Shown here: one piece after another, positions 37,401 to 47,910 of the stretch
Numbering within the stretch: position 1 is the stretch's first letter
How the letters are laid out: each line of letters begins with the position of its first letter
Origin: Dictyophora rubrovolvata
Lineage: Eukaryota > Basidiomycota > Agaricomycetes > Phallales > Phallaceae
Direction: 5' to 3'
Length of the DNA stretch: 64,000 bases
Assembly: GCA_029959195.1 (NCBI GenBank)
Contig: CP114127.1
Coordinates: 1,240,001-1,304,000, forward strand
Made by a program: the position numbers and the translations under genes
The notes under the pieces: generated by a model
What the model saw: only the letters and a program-made list of their open reading frames with translations
Databases searched by the model: none
What the model was told of the DNA's origin: nothing

Positions 37401-37904
37401 GTTGTTGAGTCGTTAGGGTTAGCATTAATCTGGGCCTTTGGAAGCGTTACTGACGGAGGGCTTGCGACAGGTGTGTTGAGCTGAATTCGGGAATTTTGAA
37501 ATAGAGATGAAGAAAGGTCTACATTGACATTGTCATGTACTACTTTTCGTTGTGGTATTCGGGATTGCACGGTCGTAGCCTTGGATAGACTGTTAAAGCT
37601 TGATTTCACTGAATTATGCATCGTCATCGAACGTGAACCTTCTTCTCAGCGTAAATATCCTATGACTTTTTCTCGATGACTGCTCAAGGTAATGCTCACC
37701 ATTGCTTATCAAGAGGACTGTTTTCTCCTGGCTTTGGTTTTCAGGTTGCATTGTAAAAGACCTTCGACTAGGCTTCAAGTTTAGTTGTGTAAAAAAAGAA
37801 GGTTTGCTGGTGTTTCCTCCCAATCCTAATCGACTACGAAGAGATTTGGACTGGCTTGCATTGGAAACGGGCACGCTTGATACGGGATTTGTTGTTGTAG
37901 GCAT
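34449..37904 (-). CDS. Serine-rich protein with a short coiled coil
   Basis: Five or so exons join in phase: 37904 to about 37700 (MPTTTNPVSSVPVSNASQSK), about 37640-37290, about 37239-35730, about 35698-35556 and about 35506-34449, for roughly 1,070 residues. Junctions checked by reading include ISNG-SRSMTMHNS, VIHIG-AYSKDLAS, GRETDR-HISHTRSV and RDRDAFR-YSSSNRYND. Most of the sequence is Ser/Pro/Thr-rich and likely disordered. Near the C-terminus, residues from QSQLQSLKEKYDSQTEALLA through KEREIARARRLY-like heptads form a coiled coil of about 75 residues. The last part again is Ser-rich and ends SGTESEVDR. Typical of fungal cytoskeletal or signalling scaffolds, but I do not recognise the family. 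All four intron positions are clean, so it is a real gene. Confidence 0.75.
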
Positions 37905-38453
37905 GGTCGAAGCTAGATCGAAATGCAACCTCTACAATACACCTGAGACACGGAATGAAGACGAAAAAAACGTAAATTAGAAATATAATGGTTCGTAGAA
38001 TAATAATTATAGCATGTCGATTGAGCGAGAGAAATAAGCAGGAAGAGAAGTCAAGGTCGAGCCCGTCCTGTCGCTATGTTGATACTTTGTTTGCCTCCGC
38101 TCGGATAGGCTAAAACCTAAAATTAACTTTTCGGCTCGGTGTGGATTCGGCATCTTCCGATGTTAACAACTGAAGCTGAAAAGTAATATTGACATGTAGT
38201 AACAATGTTATGATTTGAAGTGAAGAATTTTGAGACAAGCAGTTTATGGTTTCAGCCTGAATCAAACTCCCGAGGTATTGCGGTTGAGAGTCTGGCTCAG
38301 CACGACACTGGAGTGAAGAACTATTCCGACGCGTGGAGTTTTGTAAAATCCTACAATGAGAATGTTATACATATCTTACGTTACATACAAAAAATTAGGA
38401 CCAAGACCTGGAAGATTTAGCTAGGATATGACATGATGTATACGCCTAGCAAA
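37905..38453. other. Intergenic region
   Basis: Holds the upstream region of the serine-rich coiled-coil gene and the 3' flank of the acyltransferase-like gene. Nothing specific was recognised. Confidence 0.4.
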
Positions 38454-39669
38454 TTACCACGGAAGTCGGTGCACTTTCCCTTCTTCCTTTGATCCTGGAT
38501 GAAACACCACTTCAGCTTTTGGCTGTCCCTTCTTCAAGTCCATGCAGATATTGAATATCGAAACAACGGTGGAGTCGACGTCTGGCCCCGTTTTAGGACT
38601 TGACAAATAAGGCTGTCGACAGATAGAGCCAGGAGGATTCTCTTTGTCCCTGAACAGGTCTCTGATTTGTCGTAGCCCAATTTGTATCCCCCTTTTCTCC
38701 AGCTGAACCAAGTCGTCAGTTAATTGCCGAACACGCACAAGACGAACCGGGGAATCCTTCAACCACATTGGCTCTTCAACTAGATTATTCGACAGGAAAT
38801 GATTGGTATGGACAACGACGCGATCAGAATCTTCTGTAACAACAAAAGTACCGAGAGGAGAAACTTCAGCTCCTTGACTTGTCGACGAGTCGGCAATAAG
38901 CATATGTGCGCTGGTTGCGCAACCCAAGCTGGATACTTGCTCCACCGCGTTTTCAACGGAAGAGGACTCCAGAACTAGTCGAAGGAGTATATGAATAGGT
39001 GGTTTTGAAGTGATCATCGGTCTTGCTCTGATGGCATTTAAACAGACACCGACTGAAAATGAATTGAACCCTATTTTTCCAACGATTCCAGCCTGGAAGA
39101 GAGTGAAGTCAATGACTAGTACATCGGAACTAGATGATAATAGTGACTAATAACCTCTGTCACCATCCAGATTTTGGGCTTTCCAGCCTTTTCAATGGAC
39201 ATCAGCACAATGTTGTCTTTTATCTCCGAGTTCCAATCCCAATTCTGCGCCAAGACCTGCGTGCCAGCTATATGCATACCCAAGGCCGTGCATCCGTCTG
39301 AAAACTTGCCGAAAGCTATTTCGCTTCGACAATTGAGGGCTAAAACATCCAACAAGCCCACATCCGGTTTATTTACTCCCTCCGCGATGCCGGATATTTC
39401 TTCTAGTAGATCGGGAGCAGTCCTCGATATGGTCTCTTGAAACTCTTTAGCTATTTCCAGGACCTGTGGCCAATCCATCCCAGACCGAACTTTGAATAAG
39501 TTTTTGTAAAACGATAGCTGCCGAAGGATTTGAACTCTCAACAATTGGCCATGTTGAATCCCAATCTATGTCAAAGATTATGATTATCGTGACATTCAAA
39601 CATTCCGCTGCAGACACAGACCTCTTTGGGGGATCCTTTCAACTGGACTCGGGGTACTTCACTGGTCAT
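38454..39669 (-). CDS. Acyl-CoA:6-aminopenicillanic acid acyltransferase-like (peptidase C45)
   Basis: Start at 39669 gives MTSEVPRVQLKGSPKE, spliced to IGIQHGQLLRVQILRQLSFY, the usual GSPxEIGxQHG opening of this family. The key block is RSEIAFGKFSDGCTALGMHI followed by GTQVLAQNWDWNSE: the Gly-Cys in SDGCTAL is where the proenzyme of penicillin acyltransferase (AAT, penDE) cuts itself to expose the N-terminal nucleophile cysteine. Next exons carry FNSFSVGVCLNAIRARP-like sequence near 39000-39100, then IHILLRLVLESSSVENAVEQ, HMLIADSSTS, VVVHTNHFLS and VSIFNICMDLKKGQPKAEVV. The coding span fits the family length of about 350-360 residues. It ends VHRLPW, so the C-terminal peroxisome signal (ARL) of Penicillium AAT is absent. 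The substrate in this fungus is unknown; members elsewhere act on amide bonds of diverse small acyl-amines. Confidence 0.87.
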
Positions 39670-40356
39670 GGATGGAACAGACAGCTTGAAAGGTGCACCA
39701 AACGTGAACTTTCCCTCGCTCTGACACTTGCATTATCACATGACTTTTTCTCAAGCTCTTTATTATCATGTCGTCGTCCAGTTAAATATATCTAATGACA
39801 TTAGTACAATTAGTAAGTATGTGATCTTCTTATAGGATTTATTTGCTCACCTTCACGTAACAAGATGCGTTCCTCGCTAAAAGGCTTTTCAGCTGAGGAT
39901 ATTGCGTTTACTATATTTAGCCGTTATCGGTCGGCGTCGGCGAGACGTCCTTGTCTTTCCTGAAGCGCTGACAACCAATTACATGTGTAGTAACGCTGAA
40001 TGACGTACTACCCCTTGTCGACTTGGACAACGCGTCAACCAGGGTCAACCACGACTGATCGAGATCACTTTGGTGGCATAGTATGGCCTGGATGATTTAT
40101 CGACAACAAGGGTTTTGAGTTTTTGAGTACTACACGAGCATGCGCTGACACAAATGATGTCAAATGGTGTGCGTCAAGTATACACTGTACAGTACTACAG
40201 TAGGAATGCATAATACTTCTTATTTGCCTTGCATGGGTCTTTGCGGCTTTTCAGACAGGCGTACGATGTAAGTATCCGTCGATGAGAGCCCCCTTTTTTC
40301 TTTTCGGACCCGTATAAGTCACGATGTGGTCGTTCAGTCGCAAAAATGGCGTATGT
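39670..40356. promoter_or_regulatory. Acyltransferase-like gene upstream region / MFS1 3' flank
   Basis: 687 bases with no supported reading frame. It must contain the promoter of the C45 gene. Nothing specific was recognised. Confidence 0.3.
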
Positions 40357-42493
40357 CATCGTTCAGCGAATTTCGAAGACTGTCTAAGTTGAGGTCCGTA
40401 TTTATAAAATATAAACCTAGATAAGTGTTGGGAGATAGATATTGAGAAAATAACAAAAAATACTTACGGTAAAGGCACCATTAGTGTTGTCAAACCAGCT
40501 ATCAAAGCCGTTGCTCCGACCGTCCCCAAACGGTCGTACATGGCTGCTGTGAATAAAGGGAAAGCAGCAGCAAAACATGAACGCATAAAGCTATTCCCCG
40601 CCATAGCTGATGCTGCATGTGGTTGGTACGCGGTTACTAAAAAGGTGAATACTGATGTAAATGTATATAAAACTGAGATTCCCGACCTAGTCATATGAAA
40701 TACATAAATATATCGGAGACAGAATCAGGAAGAATAAACACTCACAGTATGGTCGAAAGCATTGGAACAATCCAGTGCACATGAGAATAGGTTGTAAATG
40801 CCAGCCAAAACAAGCTGATAGGTGCTATCACCGCACCGGCCATTCCGATTAGCAATCGTACTTCAGGTGAGGCTTTCCCCCCGTTCATAGCTGCATGTTT
40901 CTGAACTACTCTGAAATAATAGTTGAATCAGACAGTTCTTTCTTCTGGTAAGAGATGGACGCACTTATTCCAGTAAACAAATTGCGTAAATAATCCGATC
41001 AACATGCCAACTCCTATCCCAGAAAAACTCAAACCCGTCGATTGAACGTTGAAGTGATGGATCTTTCCGAATATAATTGGGAAAGCTTGGAAAGTCAGGT
41101 AAAGAACACCGAGGACGAGGGAGTTCCAGAAGTCAAGTAAAAACGCCATACGCTCATGATAAATAATTTCTGTATCACAATGAGAAATACAATGTACACA
41201 TCGTGAGTGGCTTACGGAAAGGTCGATAGGTGTTGATCAACGCCGAGTACAATACGCCCCGCTGAGGGGTGACATCAGCGGGTAAGTTTACTTCTCCTGA
41301 CGTTTTGCACAGCCTGCTAAATTGTTAGTTCTATGATCAGCGCTGCGACGACTCAAAACTTCACCTGACGACTTTTCTCCGCAGAAGAACAGGAGCATAT
41401 GTTTCAGGTATGAGCTGGCTAGAACATTAGAACACCCCATCAAATCTTGAGAAATGAACAAGCACTGACGAATAAAGCAATGAGATTTATGAAGGACCAT
41501 ACTATAGTTACCTGGTAAGTCCACCGCCAATTGAGATGCTAACAGTATTCATTTTGATTGGCAATCAACCCGGAATGGTAATAAAATTACCTGGTTTATT
41601 AATCTATCAAAAAGGTAAGAATAACTCAATAAAGACGGATTGGGAGATATTTATGACACCAACCCGGAATAAGCTGGACCTACGACTGGCCCTAAAAAGG
41701 GTGCGAGTGTGTAAACTGCCATTGGACTATCGCGGAAGGATGATTAACGGTGAATGTCGCATTTGCGTCTCAAGTGAAAAATCTGTACACACTTTGAGAC
41801 GGATGCATCGTCAAAGATATCAACGACTGAACCACCGGCTACGCATAAAAGAGCGGCGGCGGATACACCGGATAAAAACCGAAATGCCATATATACAGCT
41901 ATTGTAATGATATAAAACCACCGTTCAAAGTTGTGAGGATAACATGCATACCGGCATTCTTTGCAAATGCAACAGGGAACTGAAAAAGAACGAAGATTGA
42001 ATAAGATAATTGGTAAACGATGTTCCGTCCATAGAATTCGGACAAAGGTCCGAGGAACAGGGGACCACTGCCGAGGCCAAGGACGTATAATGATATGCCC
42101 AGGATAGCAACTTCGTGAGAGATGTGCAGGTCTCTTTGTAAGCTTGGTTCTGTAGCACTCGCCTGTGATAATTAGCGTAAAATAAGGTCTTCCAGAGGCT
42201 ACGAGGGTTCACTCACTATTGACGAGGCGCACGTAGCGCACACTGTTTCAGGCCAATTCAGCTTTTTAAGATCAAAGAGAAGAGAAGATACAACAAGACG
42301 TACTCGCCGAAGTGAAAAGAACAAGGATAATGAAGTACTTTTTCAAGATTGGCATCTTTCTAGGATCTTCATTGTCATCCAACGTAATTGTGGTTGTGGA
42401 CGGAGCTGAGACAGTTTTACTTTCGAAGACCGTTTCCACGGTAGTGCGTTCCGATGAAGCAGTCTGAACGTCTCGAGTGTCGTCTTTCGACAT
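40357..42493 (-). CDS. Major facilitator superfamily transporter (DHA1 type), tandem copy 1
   Basis: Starts MSKDDTRDVQTASSERTTVE at 42493 with a cytosolic Ser/Thr-rich tail, then KKYFIILVLFTSAS (first membrane helix). Exons downstream read ASATEPSLQRDLHISHEVAI, LGISLYVLGLGSGPLFLGPL-SEFYGRN (the helix 2-3 loop), RFLSGVSAAALLCVAGGSVV-DIFDD and SPMAVYTLAPFLGPVVGPAY, whose GPxxGP is typical of drug:proton antiporters (DHA1). The second half includes AFLLDFWNSLVLGVLYLTFQ, SFSGIGVGMLIGLFTQFVYW and HAASAMAGNSFMRSCFAAAF; the final exon ends FIFYKYGPQLRQSSKFAER. No broken exon was found, so a working 12-helix transporter is expected. Substrate unknown; the nearby acyltransferase and OPT genes suggest export or uptake of small organic or peptide compounds. 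Confidence 0.87.
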
Positions 42494-44253
42494 TCCAATC
42501 AGATTGGCACATAAGGAAATGTTCCTTCAAGGTGACCAAGGTGGGTCCGAGTCGGAATGTACTGTGATCGGCCATGTCCCCCCGTCGATGACGCGGACCT
42601 GCGCTCGGAGCCTTTCGTTCCACCTGCTTCGAACATAATCAGCCAGCCTAGTCTTCGCTCAGCTACTTCTAAATTCCCCGGTCGACGTCAGTATCACTTT
42701 GTCGGATAGAAGACTGGTGTAATGTCAAGCGTGTCCCCTTGCTGTACAAAGGTTTATATGGGGAAATCATCCGATTATGTAGCATGACCAGGAAAATCGT
42801 TTATCTGAACCCTTTTTGCATTGCGACACCATGGTGCTATGTAATTCACAATTGAATTGAACATGACTATGTTGCCGACGCGTGCCCGCCCGACACGACT
42901 GACGTGCTTGCCAGAAATCTGGCTATGACAGGTTCCCGCGTAACCACTGCTTTGAGGAGTCCGAACTGCAAGATCGACGAAAAGTGCTGCTAGGACTGGC
43001 TGATGGACGGAAGTATACCCTTAGATGGCTTAATATTAATTCATGAAACGAGCTCGAATTCGTCGGACATTCTGCACTGACGGTGGACGCGAAAGGGACA
43101 TACAGGGCCCGGATGGTCAATCTCTAGTAGCTCTTCTGGTTCACGGTACGCATTTGCGATTATGACTCGTATTCATCAAAGAACATCATAGTGAGCGATA
43201 CTCAACTTGTCACCGGTAAGGGCGTTCATTGCTCCGAGCCCCCCCGAGGATCAAACGACTATGACCACCACCCATGATAATTTATAAACCCAGAATGCCT
43301 CTGGTGTGTCTACGGACGATGAACGTACATTTGGTTCATATAGAAACCCGGCTTATTGATGTATTTGCTTATATTCGAACATGAGAGGAGAAGCTGTAAA
43401 GTACGTTCACTCCCCTTCGCTTGATTTCATTGGCAATCAGTCTATTCTTTAGTATTATTATAGGGCATGATACTAAGTTTCAAAGGTATCCATGCGTTCG
43501 ACCGACATATGACTAGAATCTCTTGTTTCTGTGATTATGATGGGTACCCCAGCGTGGAATCTTAGCGTGTATTTCCAAGACGATCTTTGGCCGAGGTCGG
43601 AAAACAGCCGACTCCCAACACGACAAAGTCCCCTCGTTGACAGAACCGAAAACCAGGAGCCGTCTTGAGTAAAAGGAGTATTAAGGCATATCGATTAAGA
43701 GTCATATCACAAAGATAGACACATACATATCTCTTTCTGCGATTTGTCGCCCCTTAACAGAATATGCGTTTCGCGTGATTTCCCTTTAATAGCATGAAAC
43801 CCCTGATCAGAGTTCCTCGCTATTACTACACGCCCAACTGGGGGGACAGGTTATTTTCACCTGATCTAGCTTCAATTCAGTTTTCTATTCAGTCGTCGGC
43901 GTCAAATCTTAAGCGGCTTCAAGCGGATTGTTGTGATTTGCCCATTCCAGGTTTTGCTAGATCAGGTGAAAAATAACCTGCACCCTCAGTTGGGCGTGTA
44001 GCATGGTCATTAATGCAGGATGTCTATTTACTAATAATGTGCCCCAAGTGCGTGATCTGAGGAGATATCAACACGAATGAAAATTATAATGTGGTACTGG
44101 TAGTATATATGTTTGACTAGGACCATTATGCCCGCCAAGGTTTAATGACCTGGAAGACTCCTGCGAATGCAATATCAACCCATTATCGTCTTTTTGATAT
44201 CTATCTGACCGCTCCGTTTACCGCCGTGATACGTAGCTTTATCAATAGCATTA
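42494..44253. other. Intergenic region between the tandem MFS genes
   Basis: Contains the upstream region of MFS copy 1, the MITE-like element at 43826-44001 and the 3' flank of MFS copy 2. No protein-coding frame is supported. Confidence 0.5.
43826..44001. mobile_element. MITE-like non-autonomous DNA element, 176 bases
   Basis: Long terminal inverted repeats of about 45 bases: the left end opens CTACACGCCCAACTG and runs to CACCTGATCTAGC, and the right end reads GCTAGATCAGGTG through to CAGTTGGGCGTGTAG. The arms differ by only a few bases and one or two small indels. About 85 bases of non-coding sequence lie between them. No transposase is encoded, and no clear target-site duplication is visible (CTATTA to the left, CATGGT to the right), so the superfamily is undetermined. 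High arm identity suggests a fairly young insertion. Confidence 0.85.
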
Positions 44254-46481
44254 TCAGTCAGCGAACTTTGAAGATTGTCTCAACTGAGGTCCATATTTAT
44301 AGAAAACAAATCTAGATGAAAAAGTTCAGAATGAAAACTTGATCATGATATATATTGTCAATACTCACGGTAAAGGCGCTAATAACGTCGTTAAACCAGC
44401 CAGCAAGGCCGTTGCTCCGACCGTTCCCAGACGGTTATACATAGCTTCGGCGAATAGGGGAAAAACTGCAGCGAAGCTTGAACGCATAAAGCTATTGCCA
44501 GCCATGGCTGATGCTGCATGTGGTCGATAAGCCGTGACTAGAAAGGTGAACACCGAAGTGAAAGTATACAGAACGGCAATTCCCAGGCTTTTTTGGAAAA
44601 AAGTGAGAACAGGATTCTGAAGGGGAGAAGTGTATATTCTAGAAAAAAATACTTACAGAATGGTTGAGAGCATTGGGACTATCCAGTGTACGTGAGCATA
44701 AGTTGTGAATGCTAGCCAATACAAGCTAATGGGCGCTATAACTGCTCCGGCCATTCCGATCAACAACCGTACTTCTGGTGGAGCGTTCCCATTGTTTTCT
44801 AATGCGTGCCTCCGGAAGACCCTGAACAGGGAAAGAAAGGGAAGAGTGTAAGAATCACAATTATGCAGCCAAAAAAAAAAAAACCACGTGCTTGTTCCAG
44901 TAGAAAAATTGGGTTAACAGTGCAATTAGCATGCCGATTCCTATACCAATAAAGCTTAGGCCAGTTGACTGGATATTGAAATGATGCACAGTGCCGAATA
45001 TAATCGGAAAAGCTTGGAAAGTCAAATACAAAATTCCAAGGATGAGGGAGCTCCAGAGGTCAAGAAGAAATGCCATATGTTCGTGGAGAAGAATTCCTAC
45101 CATGAAATCAGTCACAACAAAGCAAACTGGTCCAGTAGTGACGGCATATAGTTCATTGACTCACTAAATGGCTGATAACAGCTAATTAAAACGGAATGTA
45201 ATACGCTGGTGTGAGGTACATCATGAGCGGGGTATAAATTTGCGTCTCCTGATTCTTTTTGTAACCTTGACAAAAGAAAAGGAAGATGGGAATTACACAT
45301 CGGAGAAACTTTCTTGACAACCAGAAAAAACGTACCTGGCGGCTTTTCTACGTAACAAAACTGGTGTGTATGTTTCGGGAATAAGCTAATTAAAACATCA
45401 GTACCTAGATATGTATGTATGTTTAAAAAAATGAAAGCGGACCATTAAGGCAATGAGTTGGATAAAAGACCATATTATGATCACGTAGTAGGTCCAACGC
45501 CAGCTGATGTGCTGATTGTTGACAATGAGTGTCTACGAAAGAAGTAGCATATAGAACGGCAAATACATACCTGATTTATAAATCTGTGTTCGACGACGTG
45601 AGCTAAGTTCTTCTGCTAATAACAAAAAGAAAATACTAACCCGGCATAGCCCGGACCTAAAACGGGACCTAAGAATGGACCTAAGGTATATACAGCCATT
45701 GGACTATCCAGCAGATCAATTGACTGTACTCGTCAACGCGGCAAGATAGGGATATGTAACCTACTTTGCGACAGATGCATTATCATAGATATCGGCAATT
45801 GAGCCACCGGCTACGCTCAAAAAGGCAGCACCAGCAATACCAGCCAGAAAACGAAATACGAGATAAACGGCTGACAGATTGGGGAAAAGACAGGCGAGCC
45901 GCCATCAGTGATGTGAATGTTGCCGAGGGATATTGAGGATATTAAAACATACCAGCGCTTTTAGCAAATGCGATAGGAAACTGGAGAACGAAAAATATGG
46001 CGTACGAAACACGATAAATGATGTTTCTGCCATAGAATTCAGATAGAGGACCGAGAAAGAGGGGGCCACATCCGAGACCAAAGATATATAACGATATACC
46101 CAAGATAGCAACTTCGTGAGAGACGTGTAGATCCCGTTGTATGCCTGTTTCTGTGGTACCGGCCTATGTATCGTGAGACGTGTTTCAGCAATGATACGAA
46201 AAGAAGAATCTGAGTCTTCCAACTCACTATTGACGAGGCGCATGCTACGCAGGCTGAAAACCGATCAGAGGTTGAGAAGCAGGAGAGGAAGAGGAAAACG
46301 TACTGCCTGCGGTAAAAATTACTAGAATAATAAAATATTTTTTCAGGCTTGACATCTTCTTAGGATCTTCGCTGTCGTCCAAAGTAACGACTGAAGAGCC
46401 CTTTTCCAGCGAGTTCGCGTCTGGTGAGTAAGGACCATCATGATGGTTGCTTTCTAAGGTTTTAATGTCGTTGCTCGACAT
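44254..46481 (-). CDS. Major facilitator superfamily transporter (DHA1 type), tandem copy 2
   Basis: Begins MSSNDIKTLESNHHDGPYSP at 46481, then SLKKYFIILVIFTAGS as the first helix. The exon order, intron positions and protein match the gene at 40357-42493: LGISLYIFGLGCGPLFLGPL-type loop, AFLSVAGGSIADIYDNASVA, SPMAVYTLGPFLGPVLGP, AFLLDLWSSLILGILYLTFQ, SFIGIGIGMLIALLTQFFYW, HAASAMAGNSFMRSSFAAVF and a final FYKYGPQLRQSSKFAD. The N-terminal tails differ more than the helices, as expected for duplicated transporters that have kept the core. No disabling change was noticed. Substrate unknown. Confidence 0.87.
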
Positions 46482-47910
46482 TCTGCAGATGTTGCATTCT
46501 CCTGGTGTGCACGTCGGGAACCCTTATAAAGGTGAGAACGAAGTCAGAACGAGGGAAAATGAAGGAGAATGCCAGTGACGTGAGCAACGCATGGATACAT
46601 AATCCGGTCGCTGTTTCTTTCCCAAACAGGCAATATCGAAGCGAGGCCGACCCAAGTTGAGTATGCGTTTCCGTGTTCGATGACTAAAAAGGGAAGACAG
46701 TGACAAAGCACCACCCGGCTTGGAATGTTCATGCTTGAGAGTGGAGTCCTTATAGTTTCCGGGGTTCCAGAGGATTCCAAAAGATTTTCTTAGTTGTCGG
46801 TCGGTGAGAACCTTTGGACACGATTGGGGGAATTCCCTGATGTGCAATTTTCAAATTGTTGGTATGCATAATTGCCAGACCACGATGCACGATGTAATAT
46901 ACTAGTAAGCGAGTCGGATCGGATGAGTAAGCGTTGGCACTTCTTTATGACCAAAAAACCGCTGTATGCTTCCTCCGACCGACTCACGACTCCACCTCTC
47001 TGACTTGTCAAGCTGAAACCGAGTAAGTGAGATAGCAATGTTCGTTCCTTAATGCGACGTATGTTCATAGCACGTGTTCTTCTTCAAGTTGGAGCAGCAC
47101 GCAATGATGATAGTACAATTACTTTTAAACGATGAATTCAGCTGTAAGCACAGGACAACATAAAAATATGATATCATATATCATACGCACGCTAAATAAA
47201 CAACAACATCATTGCTAGGGCCGACTTCTAGTCATGAGGGGAGGATAAAAGGGATTCCGCGAGCGCGCGTAACAACGCACCATATGTCACGCGGTCGGAC
47301 AATGCCTGCCATCGATGTGCTTCTATCTCGGCCTTTCCAACAATAATGGCTAGCCAGCACAAATCAAAAAAATCAATGGGTGCTTCATATTTGTCCATCG
47401 CATTATAATCTAGCTATATTCATATGCCAGGAACCACCGGAAACACCATGTGCTCTCGATGTGCTATCTTTGATGCTCTTCCACACCGGTGGATTCGTCG
47501 TTCACTGTGTGTGCCCTCCCTCGAAGCGGACAAGGACTGGTTAGCAACACGGCTTATCCATTTATCTATCCAGCTTGTGTTGCCACATAACGCTTAGCCT
47601 ACTCCCTTGGAATGCACCCGTACTGAGATCCTGCTTCCAAGTTCCGCTGGTCCCGGGATGGTGGAGAGGAGAGGATATCAGCCGTCCCTGCTCTATTTTT
47701 ACATATCGTGTGTGTAAACTCCAATTGCTTTAATAAAATTATATACAAATGATTGCTTAATTATGGCGAGATGACGAGCGTCTAGGGAGCATTGACGTCT
47801 CATTCTGGTGGTTCCTAAGTATATTAAGTTAATAAGAGAAGCTTCCTTCTTTCTTCTCTCTAGTCCTCTCCCTTGGGCCCCTCCCCTCCCTTTCCCTTGA
47901 CCCCTCTCCA
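46482..47910. promoter_or_regulatory. Divergent intergenic region upstream of MFS copy 2 and the OPT gene
   Basis: 1.4 kb between two divergent starts, so it carries both promoters. Bases 47835-47910, right before the OPT start, form a strongly pyrimidine-rich leader (CTTTCTTCTCTC, CCCTCCCCTCCCTTTCCC), a feature often seen upstream of well-expressed fungal genes. No gene is supported inside. Confidence 0.5.

Noticed and set aside
41536-41907. 123-codon plus-strand basic frame
   Set aside because: It lies antisense across exons and introns of the first MFS transporter, whose coding signal is clear.
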